From: Alphaproteobacteria bacterium
Lineage (GTDB): Bacteria > Pseudomonadota > Alphaproteobacteria > UBA8366 > GCA-2717185
NCBI GenBank assembly: GCA_040905865.1
Contig: JBBDQU010000061.1
Coordinates: 1 to 64,000 of the forward strand
Length of the DNA stretch: 64,000 bases
Reading direction: 5' to 3'
The notes beneath the pieces were generated by a model. It was not told where the DNA came from, did not search any database, and saw only the letters and a list, made by a program, of their open reading frames with translations. How positions within the stretch are numbered: the first letter of the stretch is position 1; each line of letters opens with the position of its first letter. The position numbers were made by a program, and so were the translations under genes. This document shows positions 62,852 to 64,000 of the stretch, piece by piece.

Positions 62852-63205
62852 ATGACGTATATCGACGGGTTCGTGCTTCCCGTGCCCCGGAAAAACAGGG
62901 AAGCGTACCGGGCGCTGGCGGAAATGGCGATGGCGATTTTCCGCGAACACGGGGCGCTGAATGTCGTGGAATGCTGGGGCGACGATGTTCCCGATGGCGA
63001 GGTCACGTCCTTTCCCATGGCGGTGAAGTGCCATGCGGACGAAACCGTCGTCTTCTCCTGGGTTGTCTGGCCGTCACGGGAGGCCCGCGACGCCGGCAAT
63101 GCGAAGATCATGGCCGATCCGCGCCTGGAGCACATGATGGAATCCATGCCGTTCGACGGCAAACGGATGATCTTCGGCGGGTTCGAGGTCATGCTCGACG
63201 GGTGA
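62852..63205 (+). CDS. DUF1428 domain-containing protein
   Basis: A 117-residue protein opening MTYIDGFVLPVPRKNREAYR, the hallmark of DUF1428, with VECWGDDVPDGEVTSFP in the middle and the terminal MPFDGKRMIFGGFEVMLDG. It has a dimeric alpha/beta-barrel (NIPSNAP/ABM-like) look. Function unknown. ATG 62852, seven bases after GGAG, is preferred over ATG 62846. Last gene of the TetR operon. Confidence 0.92.
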   Translation: MTYIDGFVLPVPRKNREAYRALAEMAMAIFREHGALNVVECWGDDVPDGEVTSFPMAVKCHADETVVFSWVVWPSREARDAGNAKIMADPRLEHMMESMPFDGKRMIFGGFEVMLDG

Positions 63206-63287
63206 CGGCGCGTTCACGAAGCTGTTCTTGCCGCCGCGGATTGGTGATATGGAGGGGCCTGTTGTCACCCAACCGGAGAATCCCGCA

Positions 63288-63461
63288 ATGAAAAGACCCG
63301 TGCTGAAAGCCCTTGTCGCACTGCTCGCCCTGTCGGCCGCCAGCGCCTGTTCGCCCGAAGTGGGCAGCGCCGCCTGGTGCGAGAAGATGAAGGAAAAGGA
63401 CAGGATGGACTGGACCGCCCGGGAAGCCACCGATTTCGCCCAGCACTGCGTATTGCCCTAA
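63288..63461 (+). CDS. Small lipoprotein, DUF3012 family
   Basis: A 57-residue protein. The N-terminal MKRPVLKALVALLALSAASAC is a signal peptide ending in a lipobox (SAAC-like, ASAC), shown in part as LLALSAASAC, so Cys21 would be lipid-modified. The rest, SPEVGSAAWCEKMKEKDRMD then WTAREATDFAQHCVLP, matches the small DUF3012 family, with two cysteines that could pair. The ATG 63288 follows CGGAG. Role unknown. Confidence 0.8.
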   Translation: MKRPVLKALVALLALSAASACSPEVGSAAWCEKMKEKDRMDWTAREATDFAQHCVLP

Positions 63462-63492
63462 GGGGACAACGCTTGCCGTGCTTCGGCGCGGT

Positions 63493-63693
63493 TTACGCCA
63501 GCATGGCGGAAAGATGCTGGTCGAACCGGGCCAGCAGCGCGACCGATTGCCCGTCATAGGCGACAATCCGGTCGTCCGTATAGGTCTTGATCCGCAGGTA
63601 GACGCCGGCGCTGCACAGCGAATCGAAAATCAGCGGATCCGCCGGAAACAGCCCCGGCCCGATCGGGCCCCGCCAGGTCAGGGTGACGCTCAT
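63493..63693 (-). CDS. Short hypothetical protein, possibly a GIY-YIG-like N-terminal fragment
   Basis: A 66-residue open frame with GC-rich codon use like its neighbours. CSAGVYLRIKTYTDDRIVAYDGQS, shown in part as AGVYLRIKTYTDDRIVAYDG, is spaced like the PGVYxx...YVGxT start of GIY-YIG nuclease-like proteins, and LLARFDQHL could follow as in RFxEH. If so, the remaining domain is absent and this is a fragment. It may also be an unrelated small protein. Confidence 0.45.
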   Translation of the reverse strand: MSVTLTWRGPIGPGLFPADPLIFDSLCSAGVYLRIKTYTDDRIVAYDGQSVALLARFDQHLSAMLA

Positions 63694-63747
63694 GGGAATA
63701 CCGCGCCGTCTTGGTGAATCGCCGCGGTTATTTTTAGCGGTCGCCCC

Positions 63748-63775
63748 TTGATACGGAAATAAATAGTATTATATT
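63748..63775 (+). promoter_or_regulatory. Possible promoter in the terminal intergenic region
   Basis: TTGATA (63748-63753) and TATATT (63770-63775) with 16-base spacing lie in an AT-rich pocket of the last 307 bases. No gene is seen downstream before the window ends, so the target would be beyond 64000. Confidence 0.35.
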
Positions 63776-63831
63776 CCTTGTTTCCGCGCCGACACCCCGC
63801 GCTGCCGGCTGGATAGGGGCCATGTATAGGA

Positions 63832-63861
63832 ATGTTAATCGATGTTAACCGATGTTAATCG
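63832..63861. repeat. Three tandem 10-bp repeats
   Basis: ATGTTAATCG, ATGTTAACCG and ATGTTAATCG follow each other without gaps. The 10-base period puts each copy on the same face of the helix, as in arrays of protein-binding sites. It lies between the possible promoter at 63748 and the palindromic element at 63892. Confidence 0.6.
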
Positions 63862-63891
63862 GCACGTAAAATTTCCGGCGCTGCCCGTGCC

Positions 63892-63962
63892 AGATCAGAT
63901 CGTGGTTTGTTGGAATCGCCTATGGCGACCCAACAATCACGTGAATCTGATCGATCTTGTTG
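63892..63962. repeat. Dispersed palindromic element, copy B
   Basis: A 71-base element aligned without gaps to copy A at 8246-8316 (about 10 substitutions). Inner arms TTGTTGGAATCGCC and GGCGACCCAACAA are better matched than in copy A, as if paired changes keep the hairpin; outer ends are AGATCAGAT and ATCTGATCGATCT. No coding content. It lies about 200 bases from the nearest gene. Confidence 0.75.
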
Positions 63963-64000
63963 AAAGCCCACATTTAATGATGATGGCTGTCAGACCGTCC

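Overview
The window looks like chromosomal DNA of a high-G+C alphaproteobacterium, probably Rhodospirillales-like. Three things suggest this: dense GC-rich coding on both strands; an alphaproteobacterial gene set (GshA of the plant/alphaproteobacterial type, NadC, RsmE, UbiA, a tripartite tricarboxylate transporter); and a type II-C CRISPR system whose repeat resembles those of alphaproteobacteria. No rRNA, tRNA, prophage or intact transposase was seen. This placement is inference from gene content, not a phylogeny.

Left part (1-13.2 kb): amidase, UbiD-type decarboxylase, a hypothetical gene with an EamA transporter, ubiA, a GFA-family protein, rsmE and gshA. Next comes a glutathione S-transferase gene whose catalytic-cysteine codon is an in-frame TGA (8488-8490), followed by a possible SECIS hairpin; this is the best candidate for something overlooked. 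Then cysC, a Sel1-repeat protein, nadC and an acyl-CoA dehydrogenase. 13.4-16.9 kb: a flippase and a strikingly AT-rich asparagine-synthetase-like gene, an apparent transferred patch.

17-31 kb: small-molecule metabolism and transport (sugar isomerase-like, two TauE/SafE exporters, enolase-superfamily enzyme, SDR, LysE exporter), a chrA remnant with a large internal deletion, aspartate aminotransferase plus PanE, an EF-G-like GTPase overlapping a hydratase, MsrP, and a protein with degenerate signalling domains. 31-45.6 kb: tctCBA transporter, large MscS channel, a GldA/GldF/GldG-type ABC system, a membrane/ferredoxin/adenylate cyclase fusion, a UspA protein and two TauD-type dioxygenases. 45.6-53.4 kb: Ldh2-type dehydrogenase, Rieske dioxygenase with MFS transporter, a glycosyltransferase-like gene with a membrane protein, TylF-type methyltransferase, MscL, and a receiver protein with Glu at the phosphoacceptor position.

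53.4-61.1 kb: DAHP synthase preceded by a transcription attenuator with an aromatic-rich leader peptide that appears to start leaderless. A compact II-C CRISPR locus follows. The tracrRNA lies on the minus strand directly upstream of cas9, then cas9-cas1-cas2 on the plus strand, then 26 repeats and 25 spacers. A Rho-independent terminator between cas2 and the array is oriented for minus-strand transcription, so crRNA and tracrRNA are both read from the minus strand.

61.1-64 kb: a TetR-controlled operon (TetR, AHSA1/SRPBCC, VOC, DUF1428) with a palindromic operator inside its promoter, a small DUF3012 lipoprotein-like gene and a short unknown ORF. A family of dispersed palindromic elements occurs at 8.25 kb and 63.9 kb, with a half copy at 9.16 kb and a related hairpin pair at 52.8 kb.
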